Shown here: in pieces, positions 24,301-34,180 of the stretch | Position numbering within the stretch: position 1 is the stretch's first letter | Layout of the letters: each line of letters begins with the position of its first letter | From: Thuidium tamariscinum | Lineage: Eukaryota > Streptophyta > Bryopsida > Hypnales > Thuidiaceae | Reading direction: 5' to 3' | NCBI GenBank assembly: GCA_947034885.2 | Contig: OX344749.2 | Span: 45,165,682-45,229,681, forward strand | DNA length: 64,000 nt | Notes under the pieces: generated by a model | The model's input: only the letters and a program-made list of their open reading frames with translations | Told to the model about the DNA's origin: nothing | Databases searched by the model: none | Program-made: the position numbers and the translations under genes

Positions 24301-25747
24301 CCCTTAATGCCACATAGGACCAAGAGCATCCTCAAGTAGTTCAAGTCCAATTCAAAGTGCTATTACTTTTGCATCCAATTTCCAAATCCAATAAAATTTA
24401 TTTAGAATTGTGCACTTTTTCTTCTTGTTTGTGTAGTAAAATTTCCAATAAATTCAAGATGTATTGATTCTTTGGAAGACAATCAAAATTTATAAATTGA
24501 ATTTGAGTTCACTAAACTATGTTTGATGGCTACAACTTGAGGGCTTGTATTTCCTTCATCTAATGTTAGTTTTTAATAACATTTATTAAATTATGTTTTC
24601 ATTGAAGTCCAGTTAATATCGTAGAAATCTTTCTTGGTAATCTAAAGTATTTTGAATGTTTGGAAGCAATTCAAAGTTCAAAGTCCCAATATTTTTGGAT
24701 TACAATGAACTTTGATTGCTTGTTTCTTCTTCATACAATGTCCATTTCCAATTTTTTTTAAATTGGAAATTTTTTACATATTAGTTTAGTTTATATAGCA
24801 AAATCTTTATATCAATCCAAGAAGTTATGAGTGATTGAGAAACATCACTAGAAGAAAACCTTGTTTGTTTTGGCAAGTCCATAGATGTGGGTTGATTTGA
24901 ACTGAAATGTTAGGCATATATATTGTGAATGTCTAGGTAAATCCACTAGGAATGACAAGGCAAAAACACAAAGAAATTGGAAATGAAAACGTTACTTTGT
25001 TGTTTTAAAGTCTACTTCAAATTTGGGATAGAAATTCTAGAGGTTTCTAAAGGTTTGTATATCCATCATATACTAGAGTATAATTCATGTCCTTAATCTT
25101 GAATCCAATTTTTCACTCTTGCATCTCAATGTAGACATTCCACAAAGTGTGCATTTTGAGTTCCAAGGGTTTGAAATTGGAGTGTTGAGTCACCAATTTA
25201 TGAAGTCAAATATTTAAAGAAGACTACTATGTGGCTCTACATATGGAATAAGATTTGTGCACTATTTAATAAAATGAAGGGATACATATGGATTATTATG
25301 AATACAAAGTAGAAAACAAGACAGCCTTCTTAGCATCCAAAATGCCAAGAATATTTTCTATAGGACCCATAATGGTAAACTATGTGATTTTGCTTTGACT
25401 AGCTAAAAATGAATTGACAAAATACTTGTGAAATATTCCTTTGCTTGCCTTTCTTTTCCTATATTAGCTTACAAAAAAAATGGGGAGTGAAATAAATATT
25501 CACCTCCATAAAAGTCTCCTTGAATACAATGATATGTGCAAAGGATAAATAATCTTTCTTGAAATATAATCTGCTTCAAAGAAATAAAATGTGAAGGAAG
25601 AAATCCACCTTTGACACTAAAGCACCATGAATTGGGTGTCATAGAAAGAAAATTTTATTCACATAATTTGGGAATACAAGTTCTTTTGATGAACTCCAAG
25701 TTTTAAAATAAAACTTGCAAAATCCTAAACAAAAAAATCCAAAAACA
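24301..25747. other. AT-rich non-coding stretch
   Basis: No gene and no ORF of interest. A CACTAGAAGAAAA motif near 24846 resembles a CACTA-element end, but no matching right end was found. Confidence 0.5.
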
Positions 25748-26108
25748 CATAAGAGGATTTTTGGGCCCCTAGGAGACTGTTTCAGGGGTGTTCCCTGAAA
25801 TTGTTCCCACTGCTGCAGACCAGCCCCCTGCTTGTCTGAATTTTTGAATTTTGAAAAAATAAAATAAAATATTTTTTTTCAAAAAACTTCAGAATGTATT
25901 AAAGAGAAAAAAAATGATTTAAAAAAATATTTTTTTTTCAAAAAAATATTTTAAAAATATTTAATATTTAATTAAAATTAATAAAAAAATATTATTTTCT
26001 GACGTGGCAGTCGCTCGACCACATCAGCATCGTGTTCCCAACGTTCCCAATGTGTTCCCAGCATTTGGGAACTCGTTGTCTTGTACAATAGTTGAAAATC
26101 CTCTTATG
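25748..26108. mobile_element. Inverted-repeat element, 361 bp
   Basis: The left end CATAAGAGGATTTT (25748-25761) is the reverse complement of the right end AAAATCCTCTTATG (26095-26108). If the ends are taken as TA plus AGAGGATTTT, the flanks give a TA duplication. The interior is non-coding and holds repeated TTCCCA motifs. The call rests on the 14-bp inverted ends. Confidence 0.5.
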
Positions 26109-27242
26109 ATATATTCTTTACAACCACGGTTATAGGTACATCCACAATTATAGATCCTCATCATTTTTCTGAAAAAAAAAATTCTTGCTTACAAGCTCAT
26201 AGGCTTGCACACTAGCAACCCTCTTATGAGAAATTTGTGTTATTGGTGTTGTTCCCAAAAAACATATAATATTTTTTATTAAGACATCATGCGTTAATTG
26301 GTGAACAATTGCATATATTTGATGTGATGTTGTGGAAAATGTGTGCAACTAAGTTGGAGAATGAGTTAATATCACCATAGATGGACAATCAAGTTCTTAA
26401 CAATGATTGAAAAAACAAGTTCATGTTTTTTGTGACCTCCCAAAAAATATAGATTGCTATGTCACCAGATGTTTGAAACAATGTCAACAAGTACTATGGC
26501 AAAGTTTCCACATATTCTAGTTATGCCATATTTGTTGTCTCACAATGGATAGAGAATGGATATGAATATGAGCTCTCTACATTTTATTCTCACTAACTTT
26601 CAACGAGGTAGATCCTTCATTTCATCATCAAAAATCCTTTTTGATGGTAGATGGTAAGTTGTTTTTTATTCAAAATTTCTTTTTTTTAAGTTTTTAAATT
26701 TTATTTTAAACAATTCTTAAGACAATTTTAAAACAATTTTTAAAATGATTTTTGAAAATGAAAGACCTCCAACCAACAAACCATTTACTATCAATTGTAT
26801 TCAAACATCTAGATTTCGGACGTGCTTTTGCCTAGGACATTTGAATTTGTCCACCCTGACAACGTGGCATCTACATGGTACAAATTTAGAGACTTAGGAC
26901 ATAAGGTATACCAATTTTTTTAGAAACATGTAGATACTATAGTGTGTTATAGGTAAATTTCTCTTGTCTTTGAAAATGACCCCTACAATAAATTTTAGAT
27001 GATGTCCATTCTAGTCATTAGGGGAGATTTGAGTCAACGGAGGGTTGTTTTAGGCCTTTTTCCTTCCCAGTTCACGAAAGACATAAAAAAAGGTGTAGCT
27101 ACTCTCAAGTTAGTAATTTTTAAAAAGCTAATAAATAAATTGTGTCATGAAATGTGAAAAAAAGTCCAAATTTTTTTTCCATTTTTTTGTAAAAAATTAA
27201 AAAATGACGTGGTCGGGTCTCAGCAACATCACATTCCTACTA
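26109..27242. other. AT-rich non-coding stretch
   Basis: Nothing recognisable; long T and A runs and no coding frame with a motif. Confidence 0.5.
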
Positions 27243-27971
27243 GGGTCATTGCAAGAAACACCAGTCTTATTTCCCGTTACAATGTGAACTACTTTTTTGT
27301 TGTCCACTTTAAATTTTGGAGATTAAATCCAATGAATATGAAATTTTTATTGCACATACCTAACTTGAAGGTTATTAGATCCCTTATTTTTCAAAAATTT
27401 AATAAAATCACTTTATATTTAAAAATCATTTTAGTTGAGCCGTCACAATGTGTAGTTTATAATAATCAATATGTTTTGAGTGCCCAAATTTAATGATTTA
27501 TAAAAAAAATTCATGGTCTATACATATAGGTGTAAAACATATACTTTTTGAATGAAATTTGAAAATGTGTTATTTTATGTCCTCCATATGAGTGCAAATT
27601 TTTTTCCATTACGCACAATTTTTGAACTTTGAAGATGGTTCTAAGATTATTCTTTAGGTGGAATCTCATCAAAACCAACTCTTTAAAAATGAAAAATTTT
27701 TAGTTTTAAGAAAAATCTATTTTCCTAATTTATACAAATTAAAATGTAAAAACACCAATTTTCATGAGATTTTGTACTTTTCTAGTTTTCCTACTTAGAG
27801 TTTTTTTTATGCTTTTCCTTTCTAGGGTACCTTCTTCTTAAAGGTATATACATGAAACATATTTTTTACTATTTTTAAAAATTATTTTTCTAATTTTGAA
27901 GCCCTCGCAAATAAAAATAAGAGTACTTTGAAAATGCTACACTTTTTGGTCAATGTTTCTTGCAATGATCC
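27243..27971 (+). mobile_element. 729-bp element with TCATTGCAAGAAACA ends, copy 1
   Basis: It starts GGGTCATTGCAAGAAACACC and ends with the inverted form TGTTTCTTGCAATGATCC. It shares internal blocks (CCTACTTAGAG, GGTATATACAT, GAGTACT) in the same order with 52679-53392, which is almost the same length (714 bp) and has the same ends. No ORF; non-autonomous. The target duplication is unclear. Confidence 0.65.
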
Positions 27972-28634
27972 ACCATTGTACAGTTTCCTTATTCCATACA
28001 GTTCGGAAACTTGTAGTCTTGTTTTGGCCTCAATCTCCCCTAATGTGACACACCTTCAAATCAGAAAACTTACTTTTATATTTTCTAAAACACTTCATAA
28101 AATGAGGGGTTCCTCTAGTGGTGGCTCAAGGCTAAGATAAGGTATGAAAAAAACAAATACATGGTATTTGTAGTAGTGTCATAAACATATCTTTTGAAAA
28201 CCTACATTATTATGACTTTGAAATCCTACATCATACCAAAAGTTATGTAGTAATGAACATTTAAACTTCACTTTTGATCACTTTGTAATCATTTTTATAT
28301 CAAAATTCAATCATGTGATTTCTATTTATTTTCTTTATTCCTTGGAAATCAATCATAGCCAATTTCTTTGGCATGATGACAAAGTACACATACAAGGCAA
28401 ACATCTCTATACAATCTTATAAGCCTTTATATTTTGAAAGATTTACAAATCCAAACCATAATCCAAATACTATAGAATATATGTATAAATTGTGTTTCAA
28501 CTGCACAATGACCACATTGTATTTGCAAGGGTATTACTAAAGAGTTAGTAAATATAGAAAATATTGAATATAATGGTCATTACAATTTGAGTAATATATT
28601 GGTTTTGAATACTATTATTCTACCTCCAAACTAA
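27972..28634. other. AT-rich non-coding stretch
   Basis: No gene seen between the two transposon copies. Confidence 0.5.
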
Positions 28635-29266
28635 GGGTCGCTTCACACTATGGCCGAAGGTTGAGAGTCCGTCGGTTTCCACCAATCAAATTTCAAGAAA
28701 CTATGAATTCGAACTCTCAACCCTTCACACTATGCGGCACAATCCAAACTCTATCAAAATTTGATGTCCCCAAAACTGCCTACATGGCAACCAAATGCTT
28801 ACATGGCGACGGACTCTCGACTAGAGTTTGGGTCGAGAAAAAATGGAGACCCAAACTCTTGTTGAGAGGCCATGGGAGTTTTTTCATTAAAAATCAGAAC
28901 CTAATAAGATCTTAATCATTAGATTGGCATAGGTTTGGACTTTGGGCTTGGCCATGGGCCGCTTCACACTATGGCCGTCCAAGTTGAGAGGCCGTGGGAG
29001 TTCATTTTCAAGGGTTTGGACCTTTTGAACTTGGCCTTTGGAGGCTTCACACTATGGCCATCCAAGTTGAGAGGCCGTGGGAGTTCATTTTCAAGGGTTT
29101 GGACTTTGGACTTGGCCTTTGGAGGCTTCACACTATGACCGGCCAAAGACTTTAAATCCTATTTTTTATTGCCTTTTAATAGCCCATTTCTTCGGACTCT
29201 CGCCAAAGTTTGGATCACTCATTCCCACGGCCTCTCGACTTGGTCGGCCATAGTGTGAAGCGGCCC
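28635..29266. mobile_element. Tourist-like (PIF/Harbinger-type) element, 632 bp
   Basis: The left end is GGGTCGCTTCACACTATGGC and the right end is the inverted form GCCATAGTGTGAAGCGGCCC. The element is flanked by TAA on both sides (28632-28634 and 29267-29269). A 3-bp TAA/TTA duplication with G-rich ends is the mark of Tourist-like elements. The interior is non-coding and contains a tandem repeat made from its own end sequence (28961-29147). Confidence 0.75.
28961..29147. repeat. 82-bp tandem repeat that begins with the element's terminal motif
   Basis: Units start at 28961, 29044 and 29125 (last one partial), each with GCTTCACACTATG(G/A)CC, the same motif as the end of the enclosing element. 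Each continues with AGGCCGTGGGAGTTCATTTT. Confidence 0.85.
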
Positions 29267-29344
29267 TAAGTTGGTTTCAAATTCATCATAATACCTTTGG
29301 TACAAGTGTTGTAGTGGTAGCATTCAATTGAAGTACTAAATTTA

Positions 29345-29476
29345 CACTAGTAGAAAATCTCCCTGGTTCCGTTGATTTGGTCGCGTTGATGATCAACAGA
29401 TTTATATTGATTAACAGAAATCTGTTGATCATCAACGCGACCAAATCAACAGAACCAGGGAGATTTTCTACTAGTG
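29345..29476. mobile_element. CACTA-type foldback MITE, 132 bp
   Basis: The ends are CACTAGTAGAAAATC and its reverse complement, with TTA duplicated on each side (29342-29344, 29477-29479). The two 59-bp arms (29345-29403, 29418-29476) pair with a single mismatch around a 14-base loop, so the whole element is an almost perfect hairpin. CACTA ends plus a 3-bp duplication identify the superfamily. Transcription would give a long double-stranded stem, a potential small-RNA source. Confidence 0.88.
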
Positions 29477-29479
29477 TTA

Positions 29480-31083
29480 TTAACCAACCTTTGAGGTTTC
29501 AATTTCCTAAAATCTAACCTTACACCATTACCATATGTGAAATTCAAAATTTTGTAAGAATATCATCAATGTAGTTCTACAATTTGGAAACTACTAGTAG
29601 CTACAATAGTGGTTCTAAGTACAATTGCTACAATTCCAAGAATGTCAATCACAATGGGAGAATAGCAAATAAATAAAATTAATTTTGTAACATTCCAAGT
29701 TCTAAAAGAAGTTCAAGATTATGAAGTTCATTCCTTTTTGTAATGTTGTATTGGATTCTTGAGCTATAAATGGAAAAAACAAAATTTCTATAAGTTATTC
29801 ATATACTACCTTAAATGCCAACACAAATGAATTGAAAATACTCATCAACCATTCAACAATTAGGTAGTCTTTGCTAATCACCATTAGACATGTAAATCTT
29901 TCATATATTTCTAAAAGCCAAAACTATTGATAATGTCCTGAAAAGTGGTTGTACACCTGTGGTCAATTAATTAGCCTCCCTTGACTCTCAAAAAATTTAC
30001 AAACCATTGATTGTTTTAAGAAAGAAATGCTTACTTTTGAAATCACCGTTGATTTTCCAAAAATTATAAGCTGTTGATCTTGGGATTTAATCTAAATATG
30101 AATATGGATACAATATCGTATATGAATGTATTAAAAGAAAATTAAATATGGATACGAGTATAGATTTGGATATTGCATATGGGTTTGAGTACAGATATGG
30201 ATACAATACCGGGATATAAATACGGATATGGATATGAATATAGTTCTAAGATACGGATTCCGATACATGATGAATTGTCCTATATTGTTTGTCAATTAGA
30301 ATTATTTTTGAAGATTACAAAAGGGAAGGGGGGGGGGAGGGGGCATGGAAAATTTAAAGTTTAAAGTTTTTAAAATTTTAAAATTTTTTGGCAATTTCTA
30401 CCACTTTTCAAGACATTACTGCACAATGTCTTCGAAAGTGGCAAAAACTGCCAAATCCAATACATTGATGTATACAAGACATTCCTAATTTCATTGATAC
30501 ATAACTTTGTTTATTTGTTCAAGAATATATGGGAACTAGTAGCCTCAAGTTCAATAATACCCTTTGAAAATGAATATCATTATCCATCTAGTATCTCCAA
30601 ATTCAATATTCATCCAACAATAGTGTAAACAAGTATAGACTTTGGTTTCAAGTATTATACAAAAAAATTATTTCAACTAGAGTTGAGAAACTTTTGCCTT
30701 TGATACAAAACAACAACAAAACCTAACCTTGCAATCAAATTGGATGCTTAAAATAGAAAAATTGAATTACTTCTCTTGAACATAATTTGAAGTCCATGGC
30801 TAAAGCTTACAACTACAATGAGCATTGATATTCAATAAATTAATGATGAGATTGAAATACTTTTATTTGTGATGAGAATGAAATGAGACATCATTATAAC
30901 ATCAATCGTTAGGTCATGAGGTGCACCTTAGAGACATCCTTTATTTAAATTTTAATCTATCAAATAGACTTGCTAAAATGTTATATTCTGCAAATTTCAT
31001 TTCAATTTATAAAACATACACAATCTATGCTATGTTTGTTATTACATGAAATTGTAATATTATCAAATGAAAAGCTATGAGAG
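29480..31083. other. AT-rich stretch with degenerate GGATAY hexamer run
   Basis: No gene. From about 30085 to 30265 a degenerate run of GGATAT/GGATAC and ATATGAAT motifs forms low-complexity sequence. A short G-run with AGG motifs lies near 30325. Confidence 0.5.
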
Positions 31084-32120
31084 CACTATAAGGGAAATGG
31101 GCCCTAATCTACAAAAAATTTGACAGAAAAGTGTTTGAAATGACAGCCTAATGTCTGAAATGAGCTCTCACAACTTTTGAAAGTTGTGAGAGCTCATAAT
31201 TAAGTTAAAACTAGGACTTCAGACTTCATTTAGGCATAGTATAATGTATTTTTTCAAAAAAATTGAATTAACATTAGTTAGAAAATCAATTAAAGTTTTG
31301 CTTACAAAAACGCTTCTGACATTTTGAGTTTCCAATCAAAAGTTATGGAATTTCAAAGAGGTGTTTGAAATTGTTCTTATTATATTTTTTCAAACTTCCT
31401 CTTTGAAATCTATCCATAATTTTTAATTGGCAACTTGAAATGTCAAATGGATTTTTGGACTTAAAACTCCAATATATATTCTAACTAGTCTTAGTTCAAT
31501 TTTTTTTGAAAAAATACATTATACTATACTTAAATAAGGTCTAAATCCTAGTTTTAATACAAAATTTTGGGTTTTTAATTTAACTATGAGCTCTCATAAC
31601 TTCAAAAATTCATATATCCCGCATGGGTTAGTTGACCTCCTACCTCCGTATGTGTATATCAAGAGTTTCTCTTCACCAATATTTTCACAAAATACAAATG
31701 GTTCATGGAGTAAAACAATTTAGTGAATGAATTAACTCCATGATCTTAATTTATTTTGATCAACATTCTTAAAAGTTGATTAAATAAATTAAATAAATTT
31801 TAATCATCCAAAAGTATTTCATCTAAAAATTTATCATTCATCTGACAAAATTTCATCCAATTTTTTTTCTAGTCATTATTTCTACTATTTTATTAGATCC
31901 TTGGAAAATAATTTTTTGGATTAAGTGATGTGGAAAAAAATTCACTATCGCAAAGGAATGAGAGGAAGACTTGCTGATGTGTATATTTGTTTGAATTAAC
32001 AACCAAATTGACAAAATTCTATCAATAAAATGTCCAAAATAGGTACTCCTAATCTACAATATAGTTGACAAAATTCTATTAAAATTTCTGTCAAATAGGA
32101 CACAATTTTTCCTTGTAGTA
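31084..32120. mobile_element. CACTA-like non-autonomous element, 1037 bp, with internal palindrome
   Basis: The left end CACTATAAGGGAAATGGGCC and the inverted right end (reading TACTACAAGGAAAAATTG) are related, and GAG is duplicated on both sides (31081-31083, 32121-32123). Both subterminal regions carry TTTGACAGAAA. The interior holds an 18-bp-arm perfect palindrome (31160-31197) and a much larger imperfect palindrome with arms of about 210 bp (about 31160-31370 against 31390-31600). No coding frame. Confidence 0.7.
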
Positions 32121-32351
32121 GAGGCTCACCTACATGACTTCTTTGTAAGAGAAGACTAACATGTAAATATCTTTTCTTTGCTACTAATTGATCTTCGTAA
32201 GTTTGCTCTTATTACACTTATATGTGTAGTCTAGCTAAGTCTACTCATTGAAATTTTCAAAGGTTCAAGCATCTTCTTCACTTTCAATTTCTTTGAACTC
32301 CATTAAAATTAACTCTTCATGAATATGAAAAGTCTTACATACCTTGCAAAT

Positions 32352-33265
32352 TGTAGGCGCTTTATTCCCACCCTTGGAATTAAGCCAACACAACCAGGCT
32401 CTAACTAAATCTTATGTCTTATGGGTGTTTAAGCATCAATCCATTGTGCCTTCCAAGCAATGGATCTTTTTTACTATCCTACCTACCTTAATATGTGGGT
32501 TGCCTCTACCCCAATCATTCTCCCCTTCCTACTTAAGTGTTTTAATGCATTCTACTTCCTTTCAATTGATCGTCCCTTCCTATTTTAACTTATGGATTCA
32601 TCTTTCCAATGTATGTGTAGGTATCCCTTTTTCTACCCTAATTGCATGTATTTGGTCTCTTGACTCTACTTAAGGTATTTGCTCCTTCTACTCTACTTCA
32701 TGTACTTTATCCCTCTACGCTACTCTAGGTATTTTGTCCCTCCACTCTACTCTATGTACCTTGTCCTTCTACTCTATTCTACATATTCTTCCCCTCTACT
32801 CTACTCTACACATTTTGTCCTTCTACTCTACTCTTACGTATTTGTTCCCTTAACCTATTTCTATGTATTTGTTCCTTCTACTTACTTCTACGTATTTGTC
32901 CCTTAAATCTATTTCTATGTGGTGGAGTTCAGCATTGAACTTGTGCCCTTGTCCATCCTAATTTGCTAATCACCGTCCCTTAATTGTAATTAGGCCGCTA
33001 GTTCTTTGTCCCTAATTATTCCCTAGTTGCGTGATTAACTTAAATCAAGGAAAAGCTTAAAGTTAGGAACCTACCTCCAATTCGTGTGTAGCATCCTCCG
33101 GATCCCCTTCATTCCACTCCATGTCCACAGCTTCCTCCTTTGTTGAGATAATTGGGCTCCACTTCCAAATTATCTCTTTCCCTCCTAAAGTATCTTCCTA
33201 TTGATTGGCTTCCACTTCTAGGCTATCCTACTCTAATTTCCTAATCTATTCCCCTTTTAGTTTCC
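32352..33265 (-). repeat. LTR-like dispersed repeat, copy 2 (inverted)
   Basis: This is the reverse-complement relative of 7860-8976. It begins on the + strand with TGTAGGCGC (the complement of the ACA end of copy 1), includes the complement of the GGAAGGCACAATGG block (about 32440) and the CTACTCTA minisatellite (32662-32925), and ends near the complement of the GGTTCCTAA block and a little beyond. Long + strand frames here are repeat artefacts. Confidence 0.6.
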
Positions 33266-33851
33266 TAATCTATCTCTTTTCTTGTTGGTACATTCTGTTA
33301 CCCTGAAGTTTCCAAATCATATATTTCAACTCTAGACATGATAGCAACGATTTCACTTTTGACCATTTGGACACTTAGGAGTCAATGCCACACCTCTGGA
33401 CTAGCCTTGCCCTGCTATTAGTCATTTATCTTTGATGAGTAGCTCCATCTATGTTCATCACAAAGCAGTTCATTAATTGACCTCAAATATTCTTGTGATT
33501 TTGCAGAGGCATCCAATGGCGTGCGTTTCTACAGCGCACAATGATTTCAGGCTATAAATGTAGGTAGGCAATACATGGCTTATTTTTTTGACCTAAAACA
33601 ATAAGCAGTCTACAGTCCCGCTACATTTCTGTTCTAGAATGAATGACTGCTGTAGAAATACACGCCATTGGGTGCCTCTGCCTTACCTGAAGCTCATAAG
33701 CCGAGTACGGATCTGGATGGTGCGTGTGTGGCCTTGGATCAGATGACAATGCTCGTCGAATTTGGGACTCAGCAGTGGAAAGTTGTGTGTTTTCTTCTCT
33801 TCCGAGAGTTTATGGGATTTGTGCGATTCTCTCAAGATTTTCGAAAGCTCC
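33266..33851. other. Non-coding stretch
   Basis: No convincing gene. Imperfect inverted segments around GGCGTG at 33520 and CACGCCATTGGGTGCCTCTG at 33660 frame about 150 bp and may be another small element. They are too imperfect to call. Confidence 0.35.
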
Positions 33852-34180
33852 TAAGGTAAGAGGTCCTATAATGGACCATCTAAGGGCTAAAACAGAATTT
33901 TAGGGAAGTAAACCTCTATAAATATTTTTCAATAAATTTTTCTTGAAAAAAAGTAGAATTGACATCTAACCCAAGTTGTTTCATATTTTTTTTGAGCTTT
34001 TTTGAATTAGTTATCAAATTTTGAAGTTGAAAGGGCATAGGGCTGTAAAATGGTGCCCTAGCTACAATGTACACTATCAATACACTACTAAAGGCTATGA
34101 AAAAACAACATGTACAAGAACTGTACATTTAAGATAGGGCACCATTTTAGAACCCGCTCCATTTAAGAGCCTTCTACCTA
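33852..34180 (-). mobile_element. TAAGGTA-ended element, copy A (inverted)
   Basis: A 329-bp member of a four-copy family (37102, 45851 and 55164 are the others). Read on the - strand it runs from GAAGGCTCTTAAATGGAGC through GGGCACCATTTTA to CTTAGATGG and GGACCTCTTACCTTA. The outer bases of the family form short inverted ends of the type TAAGGTA(G/A)GAGG. No ORF. Confidence 0.75.

Noticed and set aside
32344..32906. Tyrosine/leucine-rich + strand frames
   Set aside because: They are the inverted copy of the same minisatellite.
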